This document shows positions 15,783 to 24,310 of a DNA stretch of 40,822 nt, in pieces; positions within the stretch are counted from its first letter, which is position 1, and every line of letters begins with the position of its first letter. Made by a program: the position numbers and the translations under genes. The notes under the pieces were generated by a model. It had not been told where the DNA came from. It worked only from the letters and a program-made list of their open reading frames with translations, and made no database searches. The stretch comes from Sphaerisporangium fuscum (GTDB lineage: Bacteria; Actinomycetota; Actinomycetes; Streptosporangiales; Streptosporangiaceae): contig NZ_JAHDTF010000056.1 in NCBI RefSeq assembly GCF_018531465.1, positions 1-40,822 on the forward strand. Reading direction: 5' to 3'.

Positions 15783-17014
15783 CCAGGTCACGTGGCCGGC
15801 TCCGCTGGCCCGGTCGCTGCCCACGCTGGCGAAGATCATGGCCGGTGGCCCGTTCAGCGGCTTCGCCGCCATCGGCGAGCTGGTCGAGCACACACCGTCC
15901 CTGGCCACCCGGCAAGCCATCACCGCCATCTCGCTGGGCCTGGTGGCCGCCGACGCCGACGCGGCGCTGCGCCTGACCTCCTCCTTGGTGGCCGGCTGCC
16001 GCCACCGGGACCTGATGGGACTCCTGCCGTACGCCCTGCAGCTCCGGGCCCAGGCCCTCCTGCTGGGCGGCCGCAGCGCGGAAGCGCTCAGGCGGGCCAC
16101 CGAAGGGCTGAAGCTCGCGGGTGACCTTGGCCAGGCCCACCGCGTCGGGCACCTGAGCGGCCTTGTCGCGCTGATCGCGGCGATGAGCGGCGACGAGGAG
16201 CGCTGCCGGGCCCACGCGCAGTCGAGCCTGGCCGGATGCGCCGGCCAGGACGCGGCGGCCAGCGCGGCGCTGGCCACCTGGGCGCTCGGCCTGCTGGAGC
16301 TGGAGCGGGGGCGGGGCCGGGCGGCCGCCGCCATGGACCACCTCGAGCGCGTCGTCGCCGGCCCCGCGCACCACCCGGTGATCGCGGTCTACTGCGCGGC
16401 CGACCTGGTCGACGCGGCCGTCCAGGCGGACCTGCCCGGCGCCGCCGTCGAGCCGCTCGCCCTGCTGGAGCGGTGGGCGGAGGACACGCGCCGGCCCTGG
16501 GTGCGCGCGGTGACGCTGCGGTGCCGGGCGCTGGTCGCGGCGAACGGCGAGGCGGAGGCGCTGTTCACCGGCGCGCTCGACCTGCACGGCCCCTCCCCGG
16601 CGACCTTCCAGCGGGCCAGGACCGAGCTCGCCTACGGGCAGTGGCTCCGCCGTACCAGGCGCAGGTCCGATGCCCGCGCCCACCTGCGGGCCGCGCGTGC
16701 CGCGTTCGAGCAACTGGGCGCGACCCCCTGGGCGGAGCGCGCCGCGACCGAACTGAGCGCGGCAGGGGAGGCGAGCCCGGGTGAGCCGCTGCCGGAAGCG
16801 CTGCGCGGGCTGACGCCGCAGGAGCGGCACGTGGTGTTCCTCGCCGCGCGGGGATCGTCCAACCGGGAGATCGCCGCCCAGCTCTTCCTCAGCCCGCGCA
16901 CCGTCGGCTACCACCTCTACCGCGCCTTCCCCAAACTGGGTATCGCCTCCCGTACCGAGCTGGCGGATCTGCTGCGGCAGGGCGAACCGATCTGACCGCA
17001 CCCCGCTCGCAGGC

Positions 17015-17037
17015 CCGGCCGCCTCGCCCGTGGCCGG
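17015..17037. terminator. Possible weak terminator between convergent genes
   Basis: CCGGCC at 17015-17020 and GGCCGG at 17032-17037 can pair across an 11-base loop in the 43-base gap between the LAL gene and the hydrolase. The short stem makes this uncertain. Confidence 0.35.
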
Positions 17038-17038
17038 C

Positions 17039-18430
17039 TCAGCCGGTGGGCAGGGAGCAGGTGTTGGCGAGGTCGCCGGTGGCGGGACGGGGGAGGGTGG
17101 CGTCGGCGGGCGGGGCCTCACCCCGGGTGGTCCAGGACTCCAGGGCGGTGAAGGCGCTGCGGAAGCAGGGAAGGATCGGGCGCAGCAGGTCCGGGTGGGC
17201 GTCGTAGAGGCCGTCGACGTGGTTGCCGCCCTCGACGCGGTAGTACCGGTGCAGCCGGTCGCGCCCCCGTGAGCGGATCAGCTTGTCGTACACGTCGGAG
17301 TCCTCGCCGATGGGCAGCAGCGTGTCCAGCGTGCCGTGCAGGGTGATCAGCGGCCGGCCGATGCGCCCGGTGAGGGCGATCCGGCCGACGGCGTCGTGCA
17401 CCGCCTTCGGGCGGGCGGCGTAGTCGTAGTCGGCGTCGCAGGCCGGGGTCCCCGGCGCGCAGAACGGTGTGCCGGCCTCGGCCGCCCCGTCGTAGGACGG
17501 GTCGAGCTCCTCGCGGTAGATCCGCTGGGTGAGGTCCCAGTACACCTTGTAGTGGTAGTCCCACAGCGGTTCGGAGCCGGGGGCGAAGCCCGCCGCGATG
17601 ATCGCGTCGTGCGCGGCGGCGTCGCCGGTGGCGGCGTACTTCGGGTACTCCCGCAGCGTCGCCGGCAGTGACGTCAGCAGGTTCGGGCCGTCCTCGCGCC
17701 ACAGGGTGCCCTCCCAGTCGACGCCGCCGCTGTACAGCTCGGGGTGGTTCTCCAGCTGCCAGCGCACCAGGTAGCCGCCGTTGGAGATGCCCGCGGCGTA
17801 GGTCCGGCGGGGCGGGCGGCCGTAGCGCTGGGCGACCACGGCCTTGGCGGCGCGGGTGAGCTGGGTGACGCGCTCGTTCCACTCCACCAGCGCGTCCCCC
17901 GGCCTGACGCCGTCCTTGTAGAACTGCGCGCCGCTGTTGCCCTTGTCGGTCGCCGCGTACGCGTAGCCGCGCGCCAGGACCCAGTCGGAGATCGCGTAGT
18001 CGTTGGCGTACTGCCGCCTGACCCCCGGCGTCCCCGCGACCACCAGGCCGCCGTTCCAGTGCTCGGGAAGCCGGATCACGAACTGGCTGTCGTGGTTCCA
18101 GCCATGGGCGGTGTTGAACGTCGAGGTGTCGGGGAAGTAGCCGTCGAGCTGCGCGCCCGGTACGCCGGTGGGGTTCTTCGCGCCGGCGGAGGTGAGCCCG
18201 GCGAAGTCGGCGGCCACCGAGTGCCCGGAGGCGACGGTCCCGGCCGTGGTGAGGTCGTCCAGGCACGCGGCGATCTGCTTCTCCGCCCCGGGCACCCTGA
18301 TCCGATCGAGACCGGGGCAGGGGGCGGGGGCCGCCTGCGCGGCGGGCACGGGCCCGAGCAGTGACGTGCCGGCCAGGACGGCCGCGGCCAGGCCCGGCAG
18401 CCGGCCCGGGCGTCGTCGGATGGATCGCAT
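17039..18430 (-). CDS. Secreted alpha/beta hydrolase (esterase/oligomer-hydrolase-like)
   Basis: 463 residues, ATG at 18430 with GAGGAG seven bases upstream. A Sec signal peptide covers about residues 1-34 (cleavage near AQA-AP). The mature enzyme shows an alpha/beta-hydrolase catalytic set: nucleophile Ser216 in GISNGG, acid Asp369 in HGTLDTL, and His404 in GGNHVDG. Several cysteines could form disulfides. The overall look (HGWNHDSQFVIRLP, then a region ending ATDKGNSGAQF) recalls tannase-like and 3-hydroxybutyrate-oligomer-hydrolase-like enzymes, but I cannot confirm the family. It is divergent from the ABC importer operon that precedes a 3-hydroxybutyrate-dehydrogenase-like gene, so it may release the substrate that the importer takes up. 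Peptidase or feruloyl-esterase activity remains possible. Confidence 0.8.
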   Translation of the reverse strand: MRSIRRRPGRLPGLAAAVLAGTSLLGPVPAAQAAPAPCPGLDRIRVPGAEKQIAACLDDLTTAGTVASGHSVAADFAGLTSAGAKNPTGVPGAQLDGYFPDTSTFNTAHGWNHDSQFVIRLPEHWNGGLVVAGTPGVRRQYANDYAISDWVLARGYAYAATDKGNSGAQFYKDGVRPGDALVEWNERVTQLTRAAKAVVAQRYGRPPRRTYAAGISNGGYLVRWQLENHPELYSGGVDWEGTLWREDGPNLLTSLPATLREYPKYAATGDAAAHDAIIAAGFAPGSEPLWDYHYKVYWDLTQRIYREELDPSYDGAAEAGTPFCAPGTPACDADYDYAARPKAVHDAVGRIALTGRIGRPLITLHGTLDTLLPIGEDSDVYDKLIRSRGRDRLHRYYRVEGGNHVDGLYDAHPDLLRPILPCFRSAFTALESWTTRGEAPPADATLPRPATGDLANTCSLPTG

Positions 18431-18834
18431 GGGGACTCCTCAGGGATGACGGGCGACGCGGTGAATGCCGCAATGGTGCTCACCGGCTGTGAGCTGGGCC
18501 ACGTTCCCGGCGCCCACAATTCGTCCCGCCGATATGTCCTCCCCGGACACCATGGCGGGCGCGCCGTGCCCGCGGGGACGTCCGGGGCGCTCCGCCGAAG
18601 CCCGCCCCGGCGCGTCCGGTCGTACGTGGCCGGGCCACACAACCGGCGGCCCGCGGGCGTGGACCCCGCTCCGACCTGCGGAAGATGTGGAGACCCTCCG
18701 CCCGTGCCCCGGCGAATGTGTGTCAGGGCCACATGGAACGGCCCTGACGGCTCGCCTAGTGTTCCGCGTCACAGCGACTTCGCCCGGCGACGCGGCGGAG
18801 ACCTGAAGGAAACCTTCGCGGGAGAGGAGGCGGG
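18431..18834. other. Divergent intergenic region, hydrolase / ABC importer
   Basis: 404 bases between two divergent start codons. The right end holds the importer promoter and its inverted repeat. The left end holds the hydrolase ribosome site. The middle (about 18560-18700) is GC-rich with open frames in several phases, but none has a ribosome site or resembles a protein; I see no gene there. Confidence 0.6.
18722..18762 (+). promoter_or_regulatory. Importer operon promoter with overlapping operator
   Basis: GTCAGGGCC (18722-18730) and its exact complement GGCCCTGAC (18740-18748) are separated by nine bases. A candidate -35 TGGAAC (18734-18739) lies in the loop, and a -10 TAGTGT (18757-18762) follows after 17 bases. 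The start codon is 72 bases further on. A dyad across the -35 suggests control by a dimeric regulator, possibly the PucR-type protein at the end of the cluster. Confidence 0.5.
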
Positions 18835-19593
18835 ATGGACGGTCCGGTGCTGCGCGCCCGGGGACTGGCCAAGGAGTTCCGGGGGTTCCGCGCCGTCGAC
18901 GGCGTCGACCTCGACGTGGCCGAAGGCAGCGTCCACGCCCTGGTCGGCCCTAACGGCGCGGGCAAGACGACGCTGTTCAACCTGCTGACCGGCTTCCTCG
19001 CGCCGAGCGCGGGCAGCATCATGTTCGGCTCCCGCGACCTGGCCGGCCTGAGCCCCGAGCGGGTCGCCCGCCTGGGGGTGGCCCGGTCGTTCCAGATCAC
19101 CAGCCTGTTCCCGCAGATGTCCCCGCGCGAGCACCTCGAGCTGGCCCTCGCCGGCGCCACCCGGCTGACCTGGCGGTTCTGGCGCTCGGAGCGGCTGCTC
19201 GACCGGTTCCGCGACCGGGCGCTGGAGCTGCTGGAGCACGTCGGCCTCGGCGCGCACGCGGGCACTCCGGCGGGCGTCCTCGCCTACGGCCACAAGCGCG
19301 CCCTGGAACTCGCCCTCGCCCTCGCGCTGGACCCCAAGGTGCTGCTGCTCGACGAGCCGACGGCCGGCATGGGCGTGGAGGACGTCGACCGGACCGTCGA
19401 GCTGGTCAAGAAGATCCGCGCCGGCCGCACCGTCGTGATGGTCGAGCACAACATGAACGTCGTGTCCACCCTGGCGGACCGGGTGACGGTCCTGCAGAGC
19501 GGCCGCGTGCTCGCCGAGGGCCCGTACGCCGAGATCCGCCACGACCCCCGCGTCGTCAGCGCCTACCTCGGAGACGCCCATGCCGGCCACTGA
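18835..19593 (+). CDS. livG: Branched-chain-amino-acid-type ABC importer ATPase, LivG
   Basis: 252 residues, ATG with GAGAGGAGG upstream. Walker A GPNGAGKTT (about residues 38-46), the LivG-type degenerate signature (VLAYGHKRALELALAL instead of LSGGQ), Walker B KVLLLDEPTAGM and switch His in VMVEHNMN. First gene of a five-gene importer operon: livG, livF, binding protein, livH, livM. The end overlaps livF by 14 bases. The family (HAAT) imports amino acids but also amides, urea and carboxylic or aromatic acids; context suggests a hydroxy acid here. Confidence 0.94.
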   Translation: MDGPVLRARGLAKEFRGFRAVDGVDLDVAEGSVHALVGPNGAGKTTLFNLLTGFLAPSAGSIMFGSRDLAGLSPERVARLGVARSFQITSLFPQMSPREHLELALAGATRLTWRFWRSERLLDRFRDRALELLEHVGLGAHAGTPAGVLAYGHKRALELALALALDPKVLLLDEPTAGMGVEDVDRTVELVKKIRAGRTVVMVEHNMNVVSTLADRVTVLQSGRVLAEGPYAEIRHDPRVVSAYLGDAHAGH

Positions 19594-20308
19594 CCCCCTG
19601 ATCGACACGGCTCCGGTCCTCGGCGTGCGCGGCCTGTCCGCCTGGTACGGCGAGGCGCAGGTCCTGCGGGAGGTGTCCCTCGACGTCGGCCAGGGAGAGA
19701 TCGTCACGCTCGTCGGACGCAACGGCGCCGGGAAGACGACCCTGCTGCGCTGCCTGATGGGACTCCAGGGCCGCTACAGGGGCGAGATCTCGCTGCTCGG
19801 CGCCGACATCACCAAGCTGCCCGCCCACCGGAGGGTGCGGCGGGGCCTCGGCTACGTCCCCGACGACCGCGGCATCTACTCCACGCTCACCGTGGAGGAG
19901 AACCTGACGCTGCCGCCCGTCGCGGGCCCGGACCCCTGGCCGCTGTCGCGGGTGTACGAGACCTTCCCGCGGCTGCGGGAGCGGCGCTCGTTCCCCGGCA
20001 CGAAGCTGTCGGGCGGCGAGCAGCAGATGCTGGCCCTGGCCCGCGTGCTGCGGATGGGCGCCCGGCTGCTGCTGTGCGACGAGCCGACCGAGGGCCTGTC
20101 CCCGCTGATCGTCCAGCAGATCGGCGAGATCCTCCGCGAGGTGAAGCGCCAGGGGACGACGGTGCTGCTGATCGAGCAGAACGTCCACTTCGCCGCGACC
20201 GTCGCCGACCGCCACTACCTGCTCGCCGAGGGCCGGATCGTCGAGTCCCTGGACAACGACGAGATGCGCGGCCGCGAACACGAACTCCTCGAGTACCTCG
20301 GTATCTGA
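19580..20308 (+). CDS. livF: Branched-chain-amino-acid-type ABC importer ATPase, LivF
   Basis: 242 residues. Walker A GRNGAGKTT, the LivF-typical VPDDRGIYSTLTVEENL, signature LSGGEQQMLALARVL, Walker B RLLLCDEPTEGLSP and switch His replaced by Gln (LLIEQNVHF), which is normal for LivF. It pairs with LivG as the second nucleotide-binding subunit. The ATG at 19580 lies inside the end of livG, so translation is coupled. Confidence 0.94.
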   Translation: MPATDPLIDTAPVLGVRGLSAWYGEAQVLREVSLDVGQGEIVTLVGRNGAGKTTLLRCLMGLQGRYRGEISLLGADITKLPAHRRVRRGLGYVPDDRGIYSTLTVEENLTLPPVAGPDPWPLSRVYETFPRLRERRSFPGTKLSGGEQQMLALARVLRMGARLLLCDEPTEGLSPLIVQQIGEILREVKRQGTTVLLIEQNVHFAATVADRHYLLAEGRIVESLDNDEMRGREHELLEYLGI

Positions 20309-20331
20309 GACCCCCCAGCAAGGAGCGTTGG

Positions 20332-21576
20332 ATGAAGGCTTTTGGGCGAGCGGCCGCTCTGGTGGCCGCGGGAGCGACGGTGGCCGGATGCGCCGGTGGG
20401 CCCGGCGGCGGGGGGAGCGGGCAGAAGATCAGTGATGGCAAGGTCGTGCTCGCCGTCCTGAACGACCAGTCGGCGATCTACGCCGACCTGTCCGGCAAGA
20501 ACAGCGTCGAGGCCGTGAGGATGGCCGTCGACGACTACAAGGCGAAGTACGGCGACAAGGCGGTCGTCAAGGACATCGAGGTGGTGTCCGCCGACCACCA
20601 GAACAAGCCGGAGGTCGCCAACTCCAAGGCTCAGGAACTGTACGACCGGCAGCACGCCGACATCGTCCTCGACGTGCCCTCCTCGGCGGCGGCGCTCGCC
20701 GTCGCGGGCGTCGCCAAGGCCAAGAAGAGGCTCTTCATGGACATCGGCGCCGCCACCACCGCGCTCGACGGCGCGCAGTGCAACAAGTACACCTTCCACT
20801 ACGGCTACAACACCTACATGCTCGCCCACGGCACCGGCGACACGGTGACCAAGGACGGCGCGAAGAACTGGTACATCGTCTACCCCGACTACGCCTTCGG
20901 GCAGGACATGCAGAAGAGCTTCACCACGGCGGTGACCGGCGCGGGCGGCAAGGTGATCCAGAGCGACCCGGCGCCGTTCCCCAACGACAACTTCTCGACG
21001 TTCCTGCTCAAGGCCCCCGGCCTCAGCCCCAAGCCCGAGGTGCTCGGCACCATGCAGGCGGGCGGCGACCTGGTGAACCTCGTGAAGCAGTACAACGAGT
21101 ACAAGCTTCGCGACAAGGGCATCGGCCTGGCGGTCGGGCTCATGTTCATCACCGACATCCACTCGCTCGGCTCCGACGCCCTCGCCGGCACCAAGTTCAC
21201 CGACGCCTGGTACTGGAACGCCACGCCCGAGAACCGCGCCTGGGCCGACAAGTTCCAGGCCAAGACCGGCAAGCGGCCGACCTTCCCGCACGCCGCCAAC
21301 TACTCGGCCGCCGCGCAGTACCTGGAGGCCGTGCAGCGCGCGGGCACCGACGACGCCGACGCCGTGGTCAAGCAGCTCGAGGGCTACAAGTTCCAGGACG
21401 CCTTCGCGCACAACGCCACCATCCGGGCGCAGGACCACCTGCTGCTCCACGACGTCTGGCTCGCCCAGGTCAAGCCGTCGAGCGAGGTGAAGGAGCCCTG
21501 GGACTACGAGAAGGTGCTGAAGACGATCCCGGCCGACCAGGCCTTCCAGCCCGCCGATCCCGCCTGCAAGCTCTGA
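20332..21576 (+). CDS. ABC importer substrate-binding lipoprotein (Peripla_BP_6 type)
   Basis: 414 residues; ATG at 20332 with AAGGAG seven bases upstream. A lipoprotein signal ends in TVAGC with lipidated Cys20, followed by a Gly-rich tether, so it is anchored outside the membrane. The body is a type I periplasmic-binding fold: GKVVLAVLNDQSAIYADLSG at the first strand, VVSADHQNKPEVANSKAQEL, YIVYPDYAFGQDM and DAWYWNATPENRAW. From memory this subgroup differs from classical LivJ/LivK and is found with importers for aromatic or carboxylic acids. Ligand unknown; 3-hydroxybutyrate or a related acid is inferred from the neighbouring dehydrogenase. Confidence 0.9.
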   Translation: MKAFGRAAALVAAGATVAGCAGGPGGGGSGQKISDGKVVLAVLNDQSAIYADLSGKNSVEAVRMAVDDYKAKYGDKAVVKDIEVVSADHQNKPEVANSKAQELYDRQHADIVLDVPSSAAALAVAGVAKAKKRLFMDIGAATTALDGAQCNKYTFHYGYNTYMLAHGTGDTVTKDGAKNWYIVYPDYAFGQDMQKSFTTAVTGAGGKVIQSDPAPFPNDNFSTFLLKAPGLSPKPEVLGTMQAGGDLVNLVKQYNEYKLRDKGIGLAVGLMFITDIHSLGSDALAGTKFTDAWYWNATPENRAWADKFQAKTGKRPTFPHAANYSAAAQYLEAVQRAGTDDADAVVKQLEGYKFQDAFAHNATIRAQDHLLLHDVWLAQVKPSSEVKEPWDYEKVLKTIPADQAFQPADPACKL

Positions 21577-21595
21577 TCCCCCTCCGGAGACCCCC

Positions 21596-22459
21596 GTGCT
21601 GCAACAGGCGTTCAACGGCCTGGTGGGCGGCGCCTTCTACGCCCTGCTCGCCCTCGGGCTCGCCGTCATCTTCGGCATGCTGGGCGTGGTCAACTTCGCC
21701 CACGGCGCGTTCTACATGCTCGGCGCGTTCGGCTCCTATGTGCTGCTGGACTCGTTCGGCGTGAACTTCTGGGTCGCGCTGGTCGCGGTGCCCGTCGTGC
21801 TCGGCCTGGTGGGCGCCCTGCTGGAGCGGCTGTTCGTCCGCAGGCTCGCCCCGCTGGACCCGCTGTACAACTTCCTGTTCACCTTCGGGCTCGCGCTGGT
21901 CCTGCAGGACCTCGTCAAGCGGGAGTACGGCGTGCAGTCCCAGCCCTACCCCCGCCCGGCCCTGCTGTCCGGCACGGTCGACCTCGGCCTGTTCGGCTAC
22001 CCGGCCTACCAGGTGTTCGTGCTGGTGTTCTCGCTGGTCGTCTGCGCGGTGGTGTGGCTGGTGCTGACCCGCACCCGCGTCGGGGTGATCGTCCGGGCCG
22101 CGACCGAGCGGCCCGAGCTGACCCGCGCGCTCGGCATCGACGTCGGCCGCTGGGTGACCCCGGTGTTCGGCTTCGGCATCGCGCTCGCCGGGCTCGCCGG
22201 AGTGCTGGCGGCCCCGATGCGCGCGGTGAACCCGCTGATGGGCGCCGACCTGATCATCACGGTGTTCGCCGTCGTGGTCATCGGCGGGCTGGGGTCGATC
22301 TTCGGCTCGGTGGCGGCGGGGTTCGGCATCGGGATCGTGTCGGCCCTCGGCAACCTGTACGTGCCCGCCCTGTCGCAGACGCTGGTGTTCATCCTGATGG
22401 CCGCCGTGCTGCTGTGGCGGCCGGCGGGGCTGTTCGGACGCGAGGAGTCGCTGTCGTGA
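21596..22459 (+). CDS. livH: Branched-chain-amino-acid-type ABC importer permease, LivH
   Basis: 287 residues, GTG start at 21596 after CCGGAG. About eight membrane segments. Family features: FNGLVGGAFYALLALGLAVI at the start, GVVNFAHGAFYMLGAF, and the EAA-like loop region (RAATERPELTRALGID). It forms the translocation pore with LivM. Its TGA overlaps the livM GTG (GTGA). Confidence 0.94.
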   Translation: MLQQAFNGLVGGAFYALLALGLAVIFGMLGVVNFAHGAFYMLGAFGSYVLLDSFGVNFWVALVAVPVVLGLVGALLERLFVRRLAPLDPLYNFLFTFGLALVLQDLVKREYGVQSQPYPRPALLSGTVDLGLFGYPAYQVFVLVFSLVVCAVVWLVLTRTRVGVIVRAATERPELTRALGIDVGRWVTPVFGFGIALAGLAGVLAAPMRAVNPLMGADLIITVFAVVVIGGLGSIFGSVAAGFGIGIVSALGNLYVPALSQTLVFILMAAVLLWRPAGLFGREESLS

Positions 22460-23460
22460 TCCTTTCCCGGCTGGCCGCGCGCCCGGTCCTGCTCGTCGCC
22501 GGGCTGTTCGCCGCCCTGGCGCTGCCCTGGATGATCTACCCGCCGGTCGCGCTCGACATCGCCTGCTGGGCGTTGTTCGCCGCCGCGCTCGACCTGCTGC
22601 TCGGCTTCACGGGGCTGCTGTCGTTCGGGCACGCGGCCTTCTGGGGCGGCGCCTCGTACGTCGCGGGGCTGCTCGCGATGAGGGCGGGCCTGCCGTTCCC
22701 GGTCGCGGTGCTCGGTGGCGCGCTCTTCGCCGCGGTGCTCGCGCTGCCCATCGGCTACCTGTCGGTGCGGCTGCGCGGCATCTACTTCGCGATGGTCACC
22801 CTGGCCTTCGCCCAGATGGTCTACTTCGTGGTCAACCAGTGGCGCGACCTGACCGGAGGCGAGAACGGCCTGCAGGGCGTGCCCCGGGAGCTGTTCGGGC
22901 TCGACCTGTCGGACGCGTTCTTCTTCTACTACGCCGGGCTGCCCCTGGTGCTGGCCGGGTTCGCGGTGGTGTGGCGGATCGTCCGCTCGCCGTTCGGGCG
23001 GGTCCTGGTCGCCATCAGGGACAACCCGGCGCGGGCGCGGGCGCTCGGGTACCCGGTCGAGCGCTACAAGCTGGCCGCGTTCGTCCTGTCGGCCGCGCTG
23101 TCCGGGCTGGCCGGCGGGCTGTTCGCGATCGGCCACGGGTTCGCCTCGCTGGAGAACGTCTACTGGACCACCTCCGGGCAGGTCGTGATGATGGTCGTCC
23201 TCGGCGGCATCGGCACCCTGTGGGGCGGCGCCGTCGGCGCGGCCCTGGTCGTCGAGCTCAACGATTACCTCGTCACCACCGGTTTCGAGGGCATCGGCAT
23301 CGTCACGGGCGCGATCTTCGTGGTCATCGTGCTCGTGTTCCGGAGGGGAGTCTGGGGCACCGCCCGCGACCTGCTGCGGGTGCGCCCCGGTGGCCGGGGG
23401 GCGGCCCCGGCGGAGGACGGCGCGCCGGCCCCGTCCTCCGGTGTCGGCTCGCCGGTATAG
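22456..23460 (+). CDS. livM: Branched-chain-amino-acid-type ABC importer permease, LivM
   Basis: 334 residues, GTG at 22456 overlapping the livH stop and preceded by GAGGAG. About ten membrane segments. Family features: LLGFTGLLSFGHAAFWGGASY, RLRGIYFAMVTLAFAQM and the cytoplasmic loop AIRDNPARARALGYPVERYK. The C-terminal 40 residues are a low-complexity cytoplasmic tail. Second pore subunit of the importer. Confidence 0.94.
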   Translation: MILSRLAARPVLLVAGLFAALALPWMIYPPVALDIACWALFAAALDLLLGFTGLLSFGHAAFWGGASYVAGLLAMRAGLPFPVAVLGGALFAAVLALPIGYLSVRLRGIYFAMVTLAFAQMVYFVVNQWRDLTGGENGLQGVPRELFGLDLSDAFFFYYAGLPLVLAGFAVVWRIVRSPFGRVLVAIRDNPARARALGYPVERYKLAAFVLSAALSGLAGGLFAIGHGFASLENVYWTTSGQVVMMVVLGGIGTLWGGAVGAALVVELNDYLVTTGFEGIGIVTGAIFVVIVLVFRRGVWGTARDLLRVRPGGRGAAPAEDGAPAPSSGVGSPV

Positions 23461-23471
23461 CGGGGGAGGAG

Positions 23472-24263
23472 ATGGCTGTGAGTTCGACGAGCGTGATCCC
23501 AGGGAAGGTTGCCGAGGTGGATCTGACCGGCCGGCGTGCACTGGTGACGGGCGCGGCGAGCGGCATCGGCAGGGCCTGCGCCCGGCGGCTCGCCGGCGCG
23601 GGGGCCCGGGTCGTGGTCCTCGACGTCCGCGAGGAGGCGGCGCGGGAGGTCGCCGGCGAGATCGGCGGCACCGCCCTGGCCGCCGACCTGACCGATCTGG
23701 CCGCCGTGGACGCCCTCGACTGCGGCGAGGTGGACATCCTGGTCAACAACGCGGGGTTCCAGCACGTCGCGCCGATCACCGAGTTCCCTCCCGAGGTCTT
23801 CTCCGCGATCATGAAGATCATGGTGGAGACGCCGTTCCGCCTGGCCCGGCGGGCGCTGCCCGGCATGTACGAGCGGGGCTGGGGGCGGGTGGTCAACATC
23901 TCCTCGGTGCACGGCCTGCGCGCCTCGCCGTACAAGGTCGCCTACGTCACCGCCAAGCACGCCCTGGAGGGGCTCTCCAAGGTGATCGCCCTGGAGGGGG
24001 CCGGGCACGGGGTGACGTCCAACTGCGTCAACCCCGCCTACGTGCGCACCCCCCTGGTCGAGGAGCAGATCGCCGACCAGGCCCGCCTCCACGGCCTCTC
24101 GCCGGAGGAGGTGGTCGAGCAGGTGATGCTGGCCCCGGCCGCCGTCCGGCGCCTGATCGAACCGGACGAGGTCGCCGAGGCGGTGGCCTATCTCTGCTCG
24201 CCGCAGGCCTCCATGATCACCGGGACGTCCCTCGTCATGGACGGCGGCTGGACGGCGCACTGA
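23472..24263 (+). CDS. bdhA: Short-chain dehydrogenase, 3-hydroxybutyrate dehydrogenase-like
   Basis: 263 residues from ATG 23472; a GTG at 23478 has better spacing (eight bases) from GGAGG and may be the true start. Classical SDR: cofactor loop TGAASGIG (about 25-32), NNAG, catalytic Ser in NISSVHG, and Tyr-x-x-x-Lys in YVTAK. The segment NNAGFQHVAPITEFP and SSVHGLRASPYK match what is known of D-3-hydroxybutyrate dehydrogenases, which oxidise 3-hydroxybutyrate to acetoacetate with NAD. It follows livM by 11 bases, so it belongs to the importer operon and suggests the importer substrate is oxidised on entry. A different secondary alcohol substrate cannot be excluded. Confidence 0.85.
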   Translation: MAVSSTSVIPGKVAEVDLTGRRALVTGAASGIGRACARRLAGAGARVVVLDVREEAAREVAGEIGGTALAADLTDLAAVDALDCGEVDILVNNAGFQHVAPITEFPPEVFSAIMKIMVETPFRLARRALPGMYERGWGRVVNISSVHGLRASPYKVAYVTAKHALEGLSKVIALEGAGHGVTSNCVNPAYVRTPLVEEQIADQARLHGLSPEEVVEQVMLAPAAVRRLIEPDEVAEAVAYLCSPQASMITGTSLVMDGGWTAH

Positions 24264-24310
24264 GCGCACCGAAGGGACGGCATTCGGGGGCGAACGTGAT
24301 CAAGGGGACA

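Larger units (their letters stand above)
14033..16995 (+). pseudogene. LuxR-family large ATP-binding (LAL) regulator, frameshifted
   Basis: Two open frames together make one LAL regulator. The first (14033-15976, GTG start, probably leaderless because no ribosome site is present and TACTGT lies seven bases before it) encodes the AAA/NACHT-like half: Walker A GEAGAGKS at residues 27-34 and Walker B VLCLIDDAHWLD. The second frame (open from 14965; its first plausible own ATG is 15838) encodes the helical middle and the LuxR helix-turn-helix at the end (LTPQERHVVFLAARGSSNRE). The sense of the protein passes from one frame to the other around 15740-15800, so one base is missing (or two added) relative to an intact gene of about 987 residues. 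A TTA codon sits at 14819-14821 (residue 263), implying bldA dependence. This may be a true null allele, a slippage site or an assembly error. Confidence 0.8.
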
